Shown here piece by piece: positions 42,941-52,021 of a DNA stretch of 64,000 bases; the stretch's first letter is position 1; each line of letters opens with the position of its first letter. The notes under the pieces are model-generated. The model was not told the DNA's origin. It made no database searches and saw only the letters and a list, made by a program, of their open reading frames with translations. A program made the position numbers and the translations under genes. The stretch comes from Streptomyces sp. MH60 (GTDB lineage Bacteria > Actinomycetota > Actinomycetes > Streptomycetales > Streptomycetaceae), in assembly GCF_002939385.1 (NCBI RefSeq), contig NZ_MULI01000021.1:1-64000 (forward strand). The letters run 5' to 3'.

Positions 42941-44192
42941 GGGCGGCTCCTTCGGTGGCGGAGTCGGATGCATCGGAACGGCCCTTCACGTCGGCGGTTT
43001 CGGGATACCTCGCCAGGAGGGGTGAGCTGTGGAAGACCGCGGCCAGCGCGCCGATGGCGCCGTCGTCGTCGGAGAGCCGGGCCGCGGCGACGACGGGCCC
43101 TGCGGACGCGGTCGGGAAGATCTCGGCGGCGAGGGTGGCGGCGACCTGCTCCACGAGGACGGGCGCCAGCCGGGTGATCTCGCCGCCGATGACCACCTTG
43201 GCCGGGTTCAGCATCATGGTCGCGGCGCCGACCACCCGGCCCAGTGCCCCCGCGGCCTCCCGCAGGACCCGGTCCACGACGGGGTGGGCGCGGCGCACGG
43301 CGGCCGCGAGCTCGTCCAGGTTCTCCAGGCGCAGGCCGAACTCCCAGCAGGCGGCGAGGATTCCCGGCACCGAGGCCACGGTCTCCAGACAGCCCCGCTT
43401 GCCGCACCGGCAGGGGCGGCCCGCCGGTTCGACGGTCACGTGCCCCAGTTCCCCGGCCAGTCCGGACGAGCCCGTGACCAGCTGGCCGCCGACGACGAGA
43501 CCGCCGCCGACGCCGTCGGACAGCCGCACGTAGACCAGGTCGGCGACGCTGTCGGCGCCGCTGATCGCCTCGGCGAGGGCCGCGAGGCGGGTGTTGTTGT
43601 CGACGATCACCGGGGCGTCGAAGCGTTCGGCGAAGGCCACGTCGACTCCTTCGGGTGCCGGGCGGAGGACGGTGGTGCCCTTGGTGGCGCGGGGCCAGGC
43701 CGCCCCCTCGGGGGCCGGGTAGGGGCCGGGTACACCGATGCCGATGCCCTGGAGCGCCCCGTAGTGGACGCCGGCCTCGCCGCTCAGCCGGTCGACCAGT
43801 TCCAGGGCCAGTTCGGTGCGGGTCGCCCAGGTCGCGGTGTCCTCGTACCGGACGGAGCCGGAGACCATGACCTCGTGCGCGGCGTCGGCCACGACGACGT
43901 GGACGCGGCGGTGCCCGAAGTCGACGCCCATGAACTGCGCCGACGCCGGGTCGAGGGCCAGCCGTTCGGCCGGTCGCCCGCTGCCCTCGCGGCGGGAGGC
44001 GTCGGTGTCCACGACGACGATGGCGCCTCGTTGCAGGAGGTTGCCGGTGATCTCGGACAGGGTGGTGCGGGACAGGCCCACGACCCGGGCGATCTCGCCC
44101 CGGCTCATGGCGCCGTTCTCCTGCAGCGCACGCATGACGCGCTCTTCGTGGGTCCGCCTGACCAGTGCGTGCACTCCGCTGGGCATCTGCAT
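42927..44192 (-). CDS. ROK-family transcriptional regulator
   Basis: A 421-residue repressor-type ROK protein. The N-terminal winged helix ([33 protein letters not shown]) precedes the sugar-kinase-like core with the zinc motif [10 protein letters not shown] and [10 protein letters not shown]. The usual kinase Asp at VDNN is replaced (DNNT rather than NDAN), in line with a sensor rather than a kinase. ATG 44192 has no ribosome site but lies right at the predicted transcript start of the promoter described next, so a leaderless message is likely. It heads the sulfatase operon and probably senses a sugar released from a sulfated substrate. Confidence 0.93.
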   Translation of the reverse strand: MQMPSGVHALVRRTHEERVMRALQENGAMSRGEIARVVGLSRTTLSEITGNLLQRGAIVVVDTDASRREGSGRPAERLALDPASAQFMGVDFGHRRVHVVVADAAHEVMVSGSVRYEDTATWATRTELALELVDRLSGEAGVHYGALQGIGIGVPGPYPAPEGAAWPRATKGTTVLRPAPEGVDVAFAERFDAPVIVDNNTRLAALAEAISGADSVADLVYVRLSDGVGGGLVVGGQLVTGSSGLAGELGHVTVEPAGRPCRCGKRGCLETVASVPGILAACWEFGLRLENLDELAAAVRRAHPVVDRVLREAAGALGRVVGAATMMLNPAKVVIGGEITRLAPVLVEQVAATLAAEIFPTASAGPVVAAARLSDDDGAIGALAAVFHSSPLLARYPETADVKGRSDASDSATEGAAHVRP

Positions 44193-44199
44193 GCCGGTC

Positions 44200-44228
44200 A
44201 ACGTAGGGAGGCTCGATTATTCCGTCAA
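44200..44228 (-). promoter_or_regulatory. Promoter for the ROK-sulfatase operon, leaderless
   Basis: On the minus strand TTGACG (44228-44223) and TACGTT (44205-44200) are separated by exactly 17 bp. The transcript would begin around 44193, next to the ATG at 44192. The divergent gene has a matching TGTTGACG at 44319-44326, so the same element may serve both sides of the gap. Confidence 0.6.
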
Positions 44229-44428
44229 CACTCCGACAGAAAGAGGCAATGAAGTGTTCACAATGCCTGGTGGGCGGATGCCTGGGTGGGGCACTCGAAC
44301 GCCATTATTCGTCCGCCCTGTTGACGTAAATGCGCGGGCGTTCGCATGCTGTGCGCCATGCCCCCGTCCCGCGGCGCGTGTGCCGCGCCCCGGTTCCCGG
44401 ACGGGGACGACGAAGGAGAACCCGACTG

Positions 44429-45790
44429 ATGACCGATGCCGAGTACGGACTCCACCGACGATCCCTGCTGGCCGGCGCCGCCGGTGTGGGGGCGGCGTTC
44501 ACCCTGCCCGCGGGCGCCGCACAGGCGGCTCCCGCGGTGGCGGCCCCCGCTGCTCCCGCGGCGGCCGGGGCGTCCCGGCGGTACCCGCGGAACTGGCCCG
44601 ACCCCGAGCCGTACGGCGCCGCGGACACCCGGGCCGACCTGTGGCCGAGGGACGACAACGCGTTCGTCCTCCCGCTGGAGCTGCGCCCCCGTGACGAGGA
44701 GCGCGGCACGGTCTGGATGCGCGACACCTATGTCAACTGCTTCGTCGTCGACGGACGCCCCCTCTACGTCGCCACCGGCACCACCCGGGTGCCCGGACTC
44801 GACGTCGCCGGGCCCTGGAACGACGGCATCTTCGTGTGGCTGGCCCCCTCCCTCAAGGGCCCGTGGCGGCTGGCCGACACGACCCGCGTCCGGCCCGGGG
44901 CCGAGCGCGGCAAGGTGTGGTCGCCCGAGTTCGCCGGGGAGAACCGCCCCGGCCGCACGGTCGTCGCGCCCTGGCAGGAGTACTGGCACGACGAGCAGTT
45001 CGGCAAGCGGGGACAGGCCTGGGCACCGGAGCTGCACTACTTCCGCGGCACCTGGTACATCGTGGCGTGCATGGGCGACCACTCCCGCAAGGTGGGCTCG
45101 TTCATGCTGGTGAGCGAGGGCGGCGTCGAGGGACCGTACCGGCTGATCGAGGGGAACCTGGAGAAGCCGTTCGGCGACTCGTTCGCCGGAGGGCCGAAGT
45201 TCATCGAGCCCGGCGCCTACCACCACATCGACGGCGGCCTCTTCTCCGAGGGCGACGACGCGTGGCTCGTGCTGCACAACGACCTGTACGCGAAGTTCCG
45301 GGACGACATGGAGGACATCGTCACGACGACGGACCTGCCCCGGTTCCAGCAGACGCCCTACTCCCCCGAGCCGTACCTCGAGGGCGCCTACGTGTTCAAG
45401 TACCGCGGCAAGTACCACCTGGTCCACGCCGCCTGGGACCGGACCTCCGTCAACGCCGACGGCACCGTCCGGCACGCCTACGACGTGCCCGCGACCGGGC
45501 GGGTGCAGTACCAGTACGACGCGATCGTCGCCGTGGCCGACCGGTTCGAGGGCCCGTACGCGGAGCGGTACACCGCGGGGGTCGGCGCCGGGCACAACAA
45601 CTTCTTCGTCGATCACCGCGGCGGCCTGTGGGCGACGTACTTCCTGAACCCGGCCGCCGGCTACTGGTCCGGCGCCTCGCGCGTCGCCCAGGCCGCAGTA
45701 CCCGGGGTCGTACGGCTCGAATGGACCGGCCCGGCGGACGGCCGGCTGTACGTGGCACGCGGGCCCGAGGGGCACGGCGACCGGCCCTGA
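44429..45790 (+). CDS. Tat-secreted GH43-like glycosidase
   Basis: A 453-residue exported enzyme. HRRSLLAGAAGVGAAF is a twin-arginine signal with an alanine-rich region up to about residue 50. The rest is a five-bladed-propeller hydrolase: AWAPELHYFRGTWY, HIDGGLFSEGDD, YLEGAYVFKYRGKYHLVHA and GAGHNNFF supply the acidic residues and histidine expected in GH43 and related families such as GH117. No family can be fixed by eye. AAGGAG lies ten bases before the ATG. It is divergent from the ROK-transporter-sulfatase operon, suggesting that it trims a sulfated glycan outside while the sulfatase works inside. Confidence 0.82.
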   Translation: MTDAEYGLHRRSLLAGAAGVGAAFTLPAGAAQAAPAVAAPAAPAAAGASRRYPRNWPDPEPYGAADTRADLWPRDDNAFVLPLELRPRDEERGTVWMRDTYVNCFVVDGRPLYVATGTTRVPGLDVAGPWNDGIFVWLAPSLKGPWRLADTTRVRPGAERGKVWSPEFAGENRPGRTVVAPWQEYWHDEQFGKRGQAWAPELHYFRGTWYIVACMGDHSRKVGSFMLVSEGGVEGPYRLIEGNLEKPFGDSFAGGPKFIEPGAYHHIDGGLFSEGDDAWLVLHNDLYAKFRDDMEDIVTTTDLPRFQQTPYSPEPYLEGAYVFKYRGKYHLVHAAWDRTSVNADGTVRHAYDVPATGRVQYQYDAIVAVADRFEGPYAERYTAGVGAGHNNFFVDHRGGLWATYFLNPAAGYWSGASRVAQAAVPGVVRLEWTGPADGRLYVARGPEGHGDRP

Positions 45791-45922
45791 TCAGGGGCGA
45801 CGCCCGGCCCACCGCCCCTCGCATGCCGTCGCGGCGGTACGGGCGTAGTGTCCAGATATGGGTGGTGTTCGGTGTGGCCGGCGTCGGGCAGCCCTGTCGG
45901 CGCGGACGCGGGCGGACCGCTG

Positions 45923-48085
45923 ATGGACTCCGCGATGGCGGCCGTGGTGCGGGCGAGCGGTGCGTTCGGAGGAATCCTCTACGTACTGCCACCGGGCGAG
46001 AACGCCGTGTGGCAGGTCCTGGTCACGGGGGTCCCGCAGGAGATGGCCGCCCCGTGGCGGCGGGTGGGGCTGAAGGATCCGATGCCCGTGGCGGACGCCG
46101 TCCGCGAGCGGCGTCTGGTGTGGGCGGGCGGCCGGGAGGAGATGGCACGCGAGTATCCGCGGCTGGCGCTCGTCCTGCCGTACGACTTCGGGCTGGCGGC
46201 CTCGCCGCTGGTCTCGGGCACCGCCGTCCGCGGCGGGCTGGTGCTGCTGTGGTCCGGGAGTCACCCGTCGCGGCTGAGCGCCGGTGAACAGGACGTCATC
46301 CGGGCGGGCTGCCGCCGCCTGGGCGACAGCCTGCAGCGGGCGCTCGACCGCGGCGAGGCGCTGCCGCCCCCGGACCGGCCCCGGACCCTGTCGCCGGCGG
46401 CCCCGCGCGCCCCCTCCCCCGCCGAGGCGACCGCGCTGTCCGCGTTCGTGGACCGCCTGCCCGGCGGTTCGTGCGCCCTGGACCTGGACGGGCACCTCAC
46501 CTTCGTCACCCCCGGGGCGGCCGAGCTGCTCGGTGTCGACCGGTCGCTGCTGGTGGGCGCCCTGCCCTGGGAGGCGCTGCCCTGGATGGACGTGCCGCAC
46601 GTCGAGGACCGCTACCGCGCCGCGCTGGTCAGCCGCAGGCCGCAGACCTTCACCGTGCTGCGCCCGCCGGGGACGTGGCTGTCCTTCGAGCTGTACCCGG
46701 ACGCCACCGGGCTGAGCGTGCGCATCACCCGCGGCAGCCCGGACGCGGACGGGTCCTCCTCACGGTCGGTACCGCCCTCGGGTCCCAGCCGTGCCACCGT
46801 GCTCTACCACCTGATGCACCTGGCCTCCACCCTGACCGAGGCCGTCAGCGTGCAGGACGTGGTCGAGCAGACCGCCGACCAGCTGATGCCCGCGCTCGGA
46901 GCGCAGGGCATGGTGGTGATGGCCCCGGCGGAGGGCCGTCTGAAGGTCGTCGGGCAGCGCGGCTACCGCCCGGAGCTGCTGCGGCGCTTCGACGGGACGC
47001 CCCTCACCGCGGCCATCCCCGGCGTCGACGTCATGGCCACGGGTGTCCCGGGATTCTGGACGACCTTCGAGGAACTCCACGAGGCCTATCCCGCCATGAC
47101 GCACGAGGACGGGATGGCCGCGTGGGCCCTGCTGCCGCTGATCGCCTCCGGCCGCCCCATCGGCTCGCTCCTGCTCTCCTACCGCCGGCCCCACGTCTTC
47201 CCGCCCGGCGAACGGGCCGCCCTCACGTCGCTGGCGGGACTGGTCGGGCAGGCCCTGGACCGCGCCCGGCTCTACGACTCCAAGCACCACCTCGCCCACC
47301 GCCTGCAGTCCGCCCTGCTGCCCCACACCCTCCCCGACGTGCCCGGTCTGAACGTCGCCGCCCGCTACCTCCCGGCCGCCCGGGGCCTGGGCATCGGCGG
47401 CGACTTCTACGACGTCATCCGGCTCGACGAGCGCACCGCGAGCGTCACCATCGGCGATGTGCAGGGGCACAACGTGGACGCCGCGGCCCTGATGGGGCAG
47501 GTCCGTACCGCCGTGCACGCCAACGCCACCGTGGGGGCGTCCCCCGACCACGTCCTGGCCCGCACCAACCGCCTGCTCACCGACCTGGACCCCGGGCTGT
47601 TCACCAGCTGCGCCTACGTCCACCTCGACCTCGCCACACACCGCGCCTGCCTGGCGCTCGCGGGGCACCCGCCTCCCCTGCTGCGCCACGCGGACGGGCA
47701 TGTCGAACCCCTGCGCGTGCCGCCCGGTCTGCTGCTGGGCATCGAGCGGGACGCCCGGTACACCGCGCTGGAGTTCCCGCTGCCGCCGGGCAGCGTGCTC
47801 GCCCTCTACACCGACGGACTCGTCGAGGCGCCCGGGGTCGACCTCGACGACGCGATCGCGGCGCTCGCCGGGCTCCTGGAACACGGCGACCCCGGCGACC
47901 TGGACGCCATGGCGGACACCCTCATCCGGCACGCGCCCACCCCGGGCGACGACATCGCCCTGGTCCTCGTCGGGCCGCCCGCGCGGACGCCGGGGCACTC
48001 CCGGGACCACTCGATCGTTTTCACGGGCAAGAAGGACGAACGCCGGTCGACACGGGCCGGCAGCGGAGGAGAAGACCCTTCATGA
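45923..48085 (+). CDS. PAS/GAF-regulated SpoIIE-type PP2C phosphatase
   Basis: A 720-residue multidomain phosphatase. A GAF-like domain occupies about residues 5-140, a PAS domain about 190-290 (CALDLDGHLTFVTPGAAELL), a second GAF about 300-445, and a SpoIIE/RsbU domain from about 460. Metal-binding motifs are intact: GGDFYDV, IGDVQGHNVDAA, LYTDGLVEA and DDIALVLV. Such enzymes dephosphorylate STAS anti-sigma antagonists and so switch on a sigma factor under a sensed stress. ATG 45923 is chosen; GTG 45848 would add 25 residues of no visible domain. Its stop overlaps the next start as ATGA. Confidence 0.92.
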   Translation: MDSAMAAVVRASGAFGGILYVLPPGENAVWQVLVTGVPQEMAAPWRRVGLKDPMPVADAVRERRLVWAGGREEMAREYPRLALVLPYDFGLAASPLVSGTAVRGGLVLLWSGSHPSRLSAGEQDVIRAGCRRLGDSLQRALDRGEALPPPDRPRTLSPAAPRAPSPAEATALSAFVDRLPGGSCALDLDGHLTFVTPGAAELLGVDRSLLVGALPWEALPWMDVPHVEDRYRAALVSRRPQTFTVLRPPGTWLSFELYPDATGLSVRITRGSPDADGSSSRSVPPSGPSRATVLYHLMHLASTLTEAVSVQDVVEQTADQLMPALGAQGMVVMAPAEGRLKVVGQRGYRPELLRRFDGTPLTAAIPGVDVMATGVPGFWTTFEELHEAYPAMTHEDGMAAWALLPLIASGRPIGSLLLSYRRPHVFPPGERAALTSLAGLVGQALDRARLYDSKHHLAHRLQSALLPHTLPDVPGLNVAARYLPAARGLGIGGDFYDVIRLDERTASVTIGDVQGHNVDAAALMGQVRTAVHANATVGASPDHVLARTNRLLTDLDPGLFTSCAYVHLDLATHRACLALAGHPPPLLRHADGHVEPLRVPPGLLLGIERDARYTALEFPLPPGSVLALYTDGLVEAPGVDLDDAIAALAGLLEHGDPGDLDAMADTLIRHAPTPGDDIALVLVGPPARTPGHSRDHSIVFTGKKDERRSTRAGSGGEDPS

Positions 48086-48753
48086 AACACCAGAGGGTGC
48101 GCGATCTGATGAGCGACGCCGTGGTCCGCGTGCAGCGGGGCACCCCGTTCAAGGAGATCGCCCACCTGCTGCTGGAGTACGACATCACGGCGGTGCCGGT
48201 CCTCGACGGGGAGAGCCGCCCCGTGGGGGTGGTGTCGGAGGCGGACCTCCTGCAGAAGATGTGGGGCGGGGAGCCCGACGGTTCCCCGGAGCACGCCGAG
48301 TGGTCCCGGGCCTCGGCCGCCAAGGCGGGCGCCACGGACGCGGGCGGGCTCATGACCTCGCCCGCGCTCTGCGCCCGGGAGGACTGGAGCGTCGTGGACG
48401 CCGCCCGCGTGATGGCGCGGCACCGCATCAAACGGCTCCTGGTCGTGGACGGGGACGGGCGGCTGGCCGGGGTCGTCAGCCGTAGCGACCTGCTGCGGGT
48501 CTTCCTGCGCACGGACCGCGCGATCCGCACCGAGATCATCGAAGAGGCTCTGGTCAAGGCGCTCGGTCTGGCGCCCTCCTCGGTGCAGGTGGACGTGACG
48601 CACGGCCATGTCGTGCTCAGCGGCCGGCTCCCGGACCGGGTGTCCGCCCCGCTGCTGGAGGAGCACTGCCGGAGTGTGGACGGCGTCGTCGCCGTGGAGT
48701 TCCGGCCGGCCGGCGAGGCCGGTGCCGAGGATGCCGCGGCGGTCGGTTCCTGA
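48082..48753 (+). CDS. CBS-pair protein with C-terminal BON domain
   Basis: A 223-residue protein. Two CBS motifs (VRDLMSDAVVRVQRGTPFKE, LMTSPALCAREDWSVVDAAR) form a Bateman module that binds adenosine nucleotides, and a BON domain follows (LVKALGLAPSSVQVDVTHGH). There is no signal peptide. Translation is coupled to the phosphatase gene through ATGA. Such CBS-BON proteins are frequent in Streptomyces next to stress genes; sensing of energy charge for the phosphatase output is a reasonable guess. Confidence 0.92.
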   Translation: MKHQRVRDLMSDAVVRVQRGTPFKEIAHLLLEYDITAVPVLDGESRPVGVVSEADLLQKMWGGEPDGSPEHAEWSRASAAKAGATDAGGLMTSPALCAREDWSVVDAARVMARHRIKRLLVVDGDGRLAGVVSRSDLLRVFLRTDRAIRTEIIEEALVKALGLAPSSVQVDVTHGHVVLSGRLPDRVSAPLLEEHCRSVDGVVAVEFRPAGEAGAEDAAAVGS

Positions 48754-48776
48754 CCTGCCGCCCTGGCGGCGGACGC

Positions 48777-48821
48777 CCGCCCGTGCCCGCTTCCCTGGGG
48801 AGAGGACGCGGACACGGGCGG
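48777..48821. terminator. Bidirectional terminator between CBS-BON and MMPL genes
   Basis: CCGCCCGTGCCCGC (48777-48790) pairs with GCGGACACGGGCGG (48808-48821), with one mismatch, between two convergent genes. Confidence 0.7.
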
Positions 48822-48860
48822 AGCACGGGGCCGGAGCGGGTCAGACTCCGGTCGAGTCCT

Positions 48861-51086
48861 TCACTCGGGCGCCTCGGCGGGCGGCGCCGGAGCGGGGACC
48901 GGCGCGGGCGCCGGGCCGCCCTCGCTGAGCCCGAACCGGCCGTGGAACCTGCGCAGGGAGGGCGGCGCGTACCAGGCGGACCGGCCGAGCAGGCGCATGG
49001 CGGCCGGTACGAGGACACCGCGTACGGCGACGGCGTCGATGAGGATGGCCAGTCCGCTGCCCAGCCCGAACATCTGCATGAAGCTGATCTTCGCCGTCCC
49101 GAAGGCGAAGAAGCTCACCGCGAGCAGACAGGCCGCCGCGGTGACGATGCGTCCGGTGTGGCCGAGGCCGTCGGTGACGGCCGTGCGGGTGTCCGCGCCC
49201 TGGTCGTGCAGCTCCTTGATCCGGCTGGTGACGAACACCTCGTAGTCCATGGAGAGGCCGAAGGCGATGCAGAACATCAGCACCGTCATGGACGCCTCCA
49301 TCGGCTGCGGTGTGACGCCGATCAGCGAGGCCAGGTTGCCGTCCTGGAAGATCCAGGTCATGACGCCGAGGGTCGCGCCCAGGCTGATCACGTTGAGGAC
49401 CAGCGCGCGCAGCGGCTGCACGACACTGCCGGTGAACAGGAAGAGCACGACGAAGGTGGTCAGCGCGACCAGGCCCAGGGCGAGCGGGAGCCTGCCGCTG
49501 ATGGAGTCCTTGGAGTCGACCAGCTCGGCGTCCCCGCCGCCCACCAGCGCCTCGGTCCCGGCGGGCGGTGCGACGGCCCGCACCTCGTGGACCAGGTCCT
49601 GCGCCTCGTCCGACCGGGGGGTGAGGCCGCTGACCACGGTGACGCGCTGGGCGTCGGGGCGGCTGAGGGCCGCGTTGCCGGGACCGGTCGCCCTCGGCTG
49701 CCCCTTCGTGTAGCTGCCCGTGCCGGTCTCGACGCGGACGACGCCTTCGAGAGCGGACAGTTCGGCCGCGTAGGAGCCCAGCGGTCCCTCGTCCACAAAG
49801 GCGTCGATGACGACGTGGAGGGCGGCGGCGTCGTTGCCGTCGAACTTCTCCCGCAGCACGGCGGCGACCTGTCGGCTCTGCGCGTCCTCGGGCAGCACGC
49901 GTTCGTCGGGGGTGCCCAGGGTGATGCCCAGCAGGGGGCTCGCCGCCACCAGCAGTACGGCCAGCACGGGCAGCGCGGTGAGCACGGGGCGCCGCATGAC
50001 GGTGCCGGCCAGCCGTCCCCACAGGGGCGCCCGGGTGGCGGCGGTGCGTGCGCGCCCGGCCCACGGCAGCCGCCCGCTGTTGACCCGGTGGCCCAGGACG
50101 ACGAACAGGGCCGGCATCACGAAGAGCGTGCCGACGGCGGCGATGGCGACGACGCCGACCCCGGCGTAGCCGAACGAGCGGAGGAAGTACTGCGGGAAGA
50201 CCAGGAGCGCCGCCAGCGCTACGGCCACCGTGGCGGCCGAGAAGGCGACCGTGCGCCCGGCGGTGCGCACCGTGTGGCGGACGGCGTCGTCCACGGTGGA
50301 GCCGGTGGCGAGCTGCTCCCGGAACCTGCTGATCATCAGCAGGGCGTAGTCGATGCCCAGACCGAGTCCGAGGGCGGTGGTCAGGTTGGTGGCGGACACG
50401 GACACGTCGACGGAGCCGCCGAGCAAGGCGAGTTCGGCGAACGTGCCCGCGATGGCGATGGTCCCGATGGCCAGGGGCAGGAGCGCGGCGACCACGCTGC
50501 CGAAGACGACCAGGAGCAGCAGGAGGGTCAGCGGTACGGCGATGGCCTCGGCCAGCAGCAGGTCCTTGGGCGTCTGCGTCTCCATGTCGTTGCCGACGGC
50601 GGCGCCGCCCCCGGCCCGGACGCCCAGCCCGCCCTCGTGGGGCCCGGTGTACTCGTCGATGACGGTCTTGGCGTTCTCCCGCTGCTGGGTCTCGTCGCCC
50701 TTCACATGGGCGAGCACCAGGGCCTCACGGCCGTCCTCGGAGCGCAGGGCGGGCTGCTTCGCGTCCCAGTACGCGACCACGTTCTCGAGGTTCGGGTCGT
50801 TTCTGAGGTCGGCCACCAGGGCCCGGCCGCCGCGCTCGGCGTCCGGCGCGTCGACGCGCGACCCGGCAGCGCGGACCAGCAGGACCAGGTTCGTCTCCCC
50901 GCCGAACTTCTCCTCGATGGCCGTCCCGGCCCTGGTGGACTGGGAGGCGGGGTCGTCGTAGCCTCCCCCCTTCAACTTGCCGAACGCGCCGGCTCCGACG
51001 GCACCCATGAGCGCCACGGCCACCACGGCGACCACCAGTACCAGCCGGGACCGGCGGATCGCCAGTTCGGCTATGCGATCGAACAC
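48861..51086 (-). CDS. MMPL-family RND transporter (1)
   Basis: A 741-residue membrane protein of the actinobacterial MMPL group, proton-driven exporters of lipids, drugs or pigments. Twelve spans in two similar halves are expected. GLGIDYALLMISRFREQL in the first half and FGLSMDYEVFVTSRIKEL in the second carry the conserved Asp-Tyr proton-relay motif, each after a large external loop. A proline/alanine tail (PAPAPVPAPAPPAEAPE) ends it. GTG 51086 has GGGAG seven bases upstream. It is divergent from a TetR gene, its most likely repressor. Confidence 0.93.
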   Translation of the reverse strand: MFDRIAELAIRRSRLVLVVAVVAVALMGAVGAGAFGKLKGGGYDDPASQSTRAGTAIEEKFGGETNLVLLVRAAGSRVDAPDAERGGRALVADLRNDPNLENVVAYWDAKQPALRSEDGREALVLAHVKGDETQQRENAKTVIDEYTGPHEGGLGVRAGGGAAVGNDMETQTPKDLLLAEAIAVPLTLLLLLVVFGSVVAALLPLAIGTIAIAGTFAELALLGGSVDVSVSATNLTTALGLGLGIDYALLMISRFREQLATGSTVDDAVRHTVRTAGRTVAFSAATVAVALAALLVFPQYFLRSFGYAGVGVVAIAAVGTLFVMPALFVVLGHRVNSGRLPWAGRARTAATRAPLWGRLAGTVMRRPVLTALPVLAVLLVAASPLLGITLGTPDERVLPEDAQSRQVAAVLREKFDGNDAAALHVVIDAFVDEGPLGSYAAELSALEGVVRVETGTGSYTKGQPRATGPGNAALSRPDAQRVTVVSGLTPRSDEAQDLVHEVRAVAPPAGTEALVGGGDAELVDSKDSISGRLPLALGLVALTTFVVLFLFTGSVVQPLRALVLNVISLGATLGVMTWIFQDGNLASLIGVTPQPMEASMTVLMFCIAFGLSMDYEVFVTSRIKELHDQGADTRTAVTDGLGHTGRIVTAAACLLAVSFFAFGTAKISFMQMFGLGSGLAILIDAVAVRGVLVPAAMRLLGRSAWYAPPSLRRFHGRFGLSEGGPAPAPVPAPAPPAEAPE

Positions 51087-51273
51087 GCACGTTCTCCCTT
51101 GTTCTCTTGCGGTGAAGACGACGGAATGCGGCCGGAGTTGATGGCCTCGACAGGCCCTGCGTCGCCGCACCACGACGTTAGTGAGACACCATGCGCTTTG
51201 GCAGTGTGAGATTTACCTAACAGTGTTCGGCTTCTTGACGCGCCATCAGCCCGGGTCGCCCTAGGCTCGCCGC
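51087..51273. promoter_or_regulatory. MMPL/TetR divergent control region
   Basis: This 187-bp gap contains an inverted GTTAG...CTAAC pair around 51178-51222, enclosing two GTGAGA repeats, one on each side (GTGAGACACC and GTGTGAGATT). TTGACG (51235-51240) faces the TetR gene. These are candidate TetR contacts; exact sites cannot be fixed by eye. Confidence 0.4.
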
Positions 51274-52008
51274 ATGTCCGCAGACCGGCACACCACCACG
51301 GCTCCCGTCTCCCTCCGCGAGCGGCGCCGGACCGCCGCGGCCCAGGAGATACTCGACGCCGCCGAGCAGCACATCGGCCGACACGGGCCCGCGGCCCTGT
51401 CGCTGCGCGCGGTCGCCCGCGGTCTCGGCATGACCGTGCAGGCGCTCTACCACTACTTCCCGAACCGCGACGCCCTCGTCACCGCGCTGATCACCAAGGC
51501 GTACGGCGACCTGTCCGACGCGTTGCAGGCCGCCGCCGACGGTGCGGGCGAGGACCTCCGCGCACCGCGTCCGCTCGTGGTGGCCGAGGCCTACCGGGAC
51601 TGGGGCGTCGCCCACCCGGAGCGCTTCCAGCTGCTCTACGGGACGCCGCTGCGGTACTACGCGGCACCCGCCGAGGGGCCGACCACGCAGGCGGTCCGCC
51701 GGATGGGCGCGATCTTCCAGCGCGAGCTGTTCGCCGGCTTCACCCCGGCGCAGCTCGCCGCGGCCGACGTCCCCGCGCCCTCACCCCCGTACCGGGATCA
51801 TCTGGAACGGCTCCCCGTGCCCGCCCAGGGCGATCTGCCGTCCGCCGCGGTCTCCCTCTTCCTGAGCGCGTGGGGTCACGTCCACGGGCTGGTCGTCCTG
51901 GAGGTGTTCGGGCACACCGCGTTCCTGGGAGACCATCAGGCGGAGGTCTTCCGCACGTCGGTCCGGATGATGCTGGAGGACATCCACCGCCGGATCCCCG
52001 CCGTCTGA
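51274..52008 (+). CDS. TetR-family regulator of the MMPL exporter
   Basis: A 244-residue repressor. The helix-turn-helix is at residues 22-68 (AAQEILDAAEQHIGRHGPAA, GMTVQALYHYFPNRDAL), followed by a TetR_C_13-like ligand domain with FLSAWGHVHGLVVLEVFGH. The ATG at 51274 has no ribosome site; TAGGCT seven bases upstream could be a -10 giving a leaderless message. Divergence from the MMPL gene makes it the probable efflux regulator. Confidence 0.9.
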   Translation: MSADRHTTTAPVSLRERRRTAAAQEILDAAEQHIGRHGPAALSLRAVARGLGMTVQALYHYFPNRDALVTALITKAYGDLSDALQAAADGAGEDLRAPRPLVVAEAYRDWGVAHPERFQLLYGTPLRYYAAPAEGPTTQAVRRMGAIFQRELFAGFTPAQLAAADVPAPSPPYRDHLERLPVPAQGDLPSAAVSLFLSAWGHVHGLVVLEVFGHTAFLGDHQAEVFRTSVRMMLEDIHRRIPAV

Positions 52009-52021
52009 CCGGGCGCCGCTC

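Noticed and set aside
48783-51209. An 808-residue open frame on the plus strand, antisense to the first MMPL exporter
   Set aside because: It is a shadow of the GC-rich opposite strand: glycine-, glutamate- and glutamine-rich without any domain, while the minus-strand frame has full MMPL motifs. The same reasoning removes long antisense frames at 5198-6817, 7773-9761, 11508-14132, 14787-17033, 51936-54392 and 54364-56931.
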